The notes under the pieces: generated by a model
Told to the model about the DNA's origin: nothing
What the model saw: only the letters and a program-made list of their open reading frames with translations
The model's database searches: none
Part shown: piece by piece, positions 63,362 through 64,000 of the stretch
Layout: each line of letters opens with the position of its first letter
How positions within the stretch are numbered: position 1 is the stretch's first letter
DNA from: an uncultured Clostridia bacterium
Lineage (GTDB): Bacteria; Bacillota; Clostridia; Christensenellales; Borkfalkiaceae
Assembly (NCBI GenBank): GCA_934247225.1
Contig: CAKQJE010000006.1
Span: 33,894-97,893, forward strand
DNA length: 64,000 bases
Direction: 5' to 3'
Translations under genes and position numbers: made by a program

Positions 63362-63436
63362 TGGCTCCCCGAGTAGGGTTTGAACCTACGACCCTCCGGT
63401 TAACAGCCGGATGCTCTGCCGCTGAGCTATCGAGGA
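63362..63436 (-). tRNA. tRNA-Asn (GTT)
   Basis: 75 bases including encoded CCA. Acceptor TCCTCGA pairs with TCGGGGA; discriminator is G; the anticodon loop is CTGTTAA with GTT. D-loop and GGTTCAAACC T-arm are normal. It follows 5S rRNA by six bases on the same transcript. Confidence 0.97.
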
Positions 63437-63442
63437 ATATAA

Positions 63443-63559
63443 TGTGGCAACGACCTATCCTCCCGGCAGGTCACCCTGCAAGTACTTTCGGCGCGATGAA
63501 GCTTAACTTCTGTGTTCGGAATGAGAACAGGTGGATCCTTCATGCTATTGTCACCACAA
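63443..63559 (-). rRNA. 5S ribosomal RNA
   Basis: About 117 bases with the usual marks, on the minus strand: TGTGGTGACAATAGC at the 5' end, CCATTCCGAACACAGAAGTT-like central segment (TTCCGAACACAGAAGTTAAG) and GGGTGACCTGCCGGGAGGAT before the closing GCCACA. Confidence 0.95.
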
Positions 63560-63721
63560 TGGTTATATAATCTGCAGCTACGCTACAGGATATATACTTT
63601 AGTTTTCAGTTGAAAACTGACAACTGCATAGAAGCGTTTAAATTAACTAATTTTGTACAAAGGCAAGAATTTTCAGTTATCCGCATAATTCGTATTGTTA
63701 TTGTTATTCTTTAATTTAGAA

Positions 63722-64000
63722 TAAGCAATCGACCTATTAGTATCGGTCAGCTCAATGCCTTACAACGCTTACACACCCGACCTATCAACCCGGTTGTCTT
63801 CCGGGGGTCTTAAAAAGGATATCTTATCTTGAGGCGAGTTTCACGCTTAGATGCTTTCAGCGTTTATCTCATCCGCACTTCGCTACCCTGCTGTGCCGCT
63901 GGCGCGACAACAGGTGCACAATAGGTGCGTTCATCCCGGTCCTCTCGTACTAGGGACAAAGCCTCTCAAATATCCTACGCCCACGATGGATAGGGACCGA
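63722..64000 (-). rRNA. 23S ribosomal RNA, 3' end (partial)
   Basis: The reverse strand carries conserved 23S 3' sequence (CTAGTACGAGAGGACCGG, then CTAAGCGTGAAACTC, ending ACTAATAGGTCGA near 63722). The gene continues past the window edge. The spacer to 5S (63560-63721) holds no tRNA. Confidence 0.96.

Overview
This is a stretch of a Bacillota (Clostridia-type) chromosome, most likely from an uncultured gut or rumen-type carbohydrate degrader. The evidence is strong AGGAGG ribosome sites, TTGACA/TATAAT promoters, many lipoprotein signal peptides, BspA-type leucine-rich repeat and SipW-dependent surface proteins, and Gram-positive style sugar-utilisation loci (AraC regulator, ABC importer, intracellular glycosidases and phosphorylases). 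The taxon is inferred; no species is recognised.

Layout. (1) 1-2805: pheT (cut by the window edge) and pheS on the minus strand. (2) 3192-5034: a frameshifted FakA/YloV-like remnant and a DUF4143 ATPase behind three 33-bp promoter repeats. (3) 5139-21255: a complete glycan locus. A plus-strand AraC gene (20398) diverges from a minus-strand operon: surface repeat protein, secreted lipoprotein, solute-binding protein, two permeases, Gfo/Idh/MocA oxidoreductase, GH112 phosphorylase, GH78-like rhamnosidase, nucleoside hydrolase. (4) 21409-27902: small accessory genes (acetyltransferases, Vat-like acyltransferase, TfoX-N, DUF998, TetR with a perfect operator, AraC-GyrI) with several remnants. (5) 28042-31696: an operon of SipW/TasA-type and leucine-rich repeat surface proteins under a putative cyclic-di-GMP-I riboswitch that can switch a terminator off. 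(6) 31868-34688: MgtC, cation/proton antiporter, broken second mgtC. (7) 34685-53652: a second glycan locus with its own AraC regulator, importer, lipoproteins, sugar isomerase-like enzyme, GH106-like enzyme, a multiply broken GH78-like gene and a GH112 phosphorylase close to lacto-N-biose phosphorylase. (8) 53755-62670: accessory island with an ISL3 remnant, a secreted tyrosine phosphatase, a Mini-III-like RNase / HEPN / AAA-ATPase cassette, an unknown protein, a metallophosphoesterase and a truncated WYL-type regulator. (9) 63295-64000: rRNA operon end on the minus strand (23S, 5S, tRNA-Asn, terminator).

The outstanding item is a family of four transposase-less, highly structured repeats (about 275 bp short form, about 572 bp long form) with near-perfect terminal inverted repeats. 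Three copies sit inside genes. In each of these, deleting the element plus one copy of the flanking AT dinucleotide rejoins the reading frame and gives a protein join matching the family. The long form contains an extra two-hairpin module with a conserved 44-codon frame. The second point of interest is the riboswitch-controlled matrix-protein operon; the third is the RNase/HEPN/ATPase cassette, which may be a defence system.
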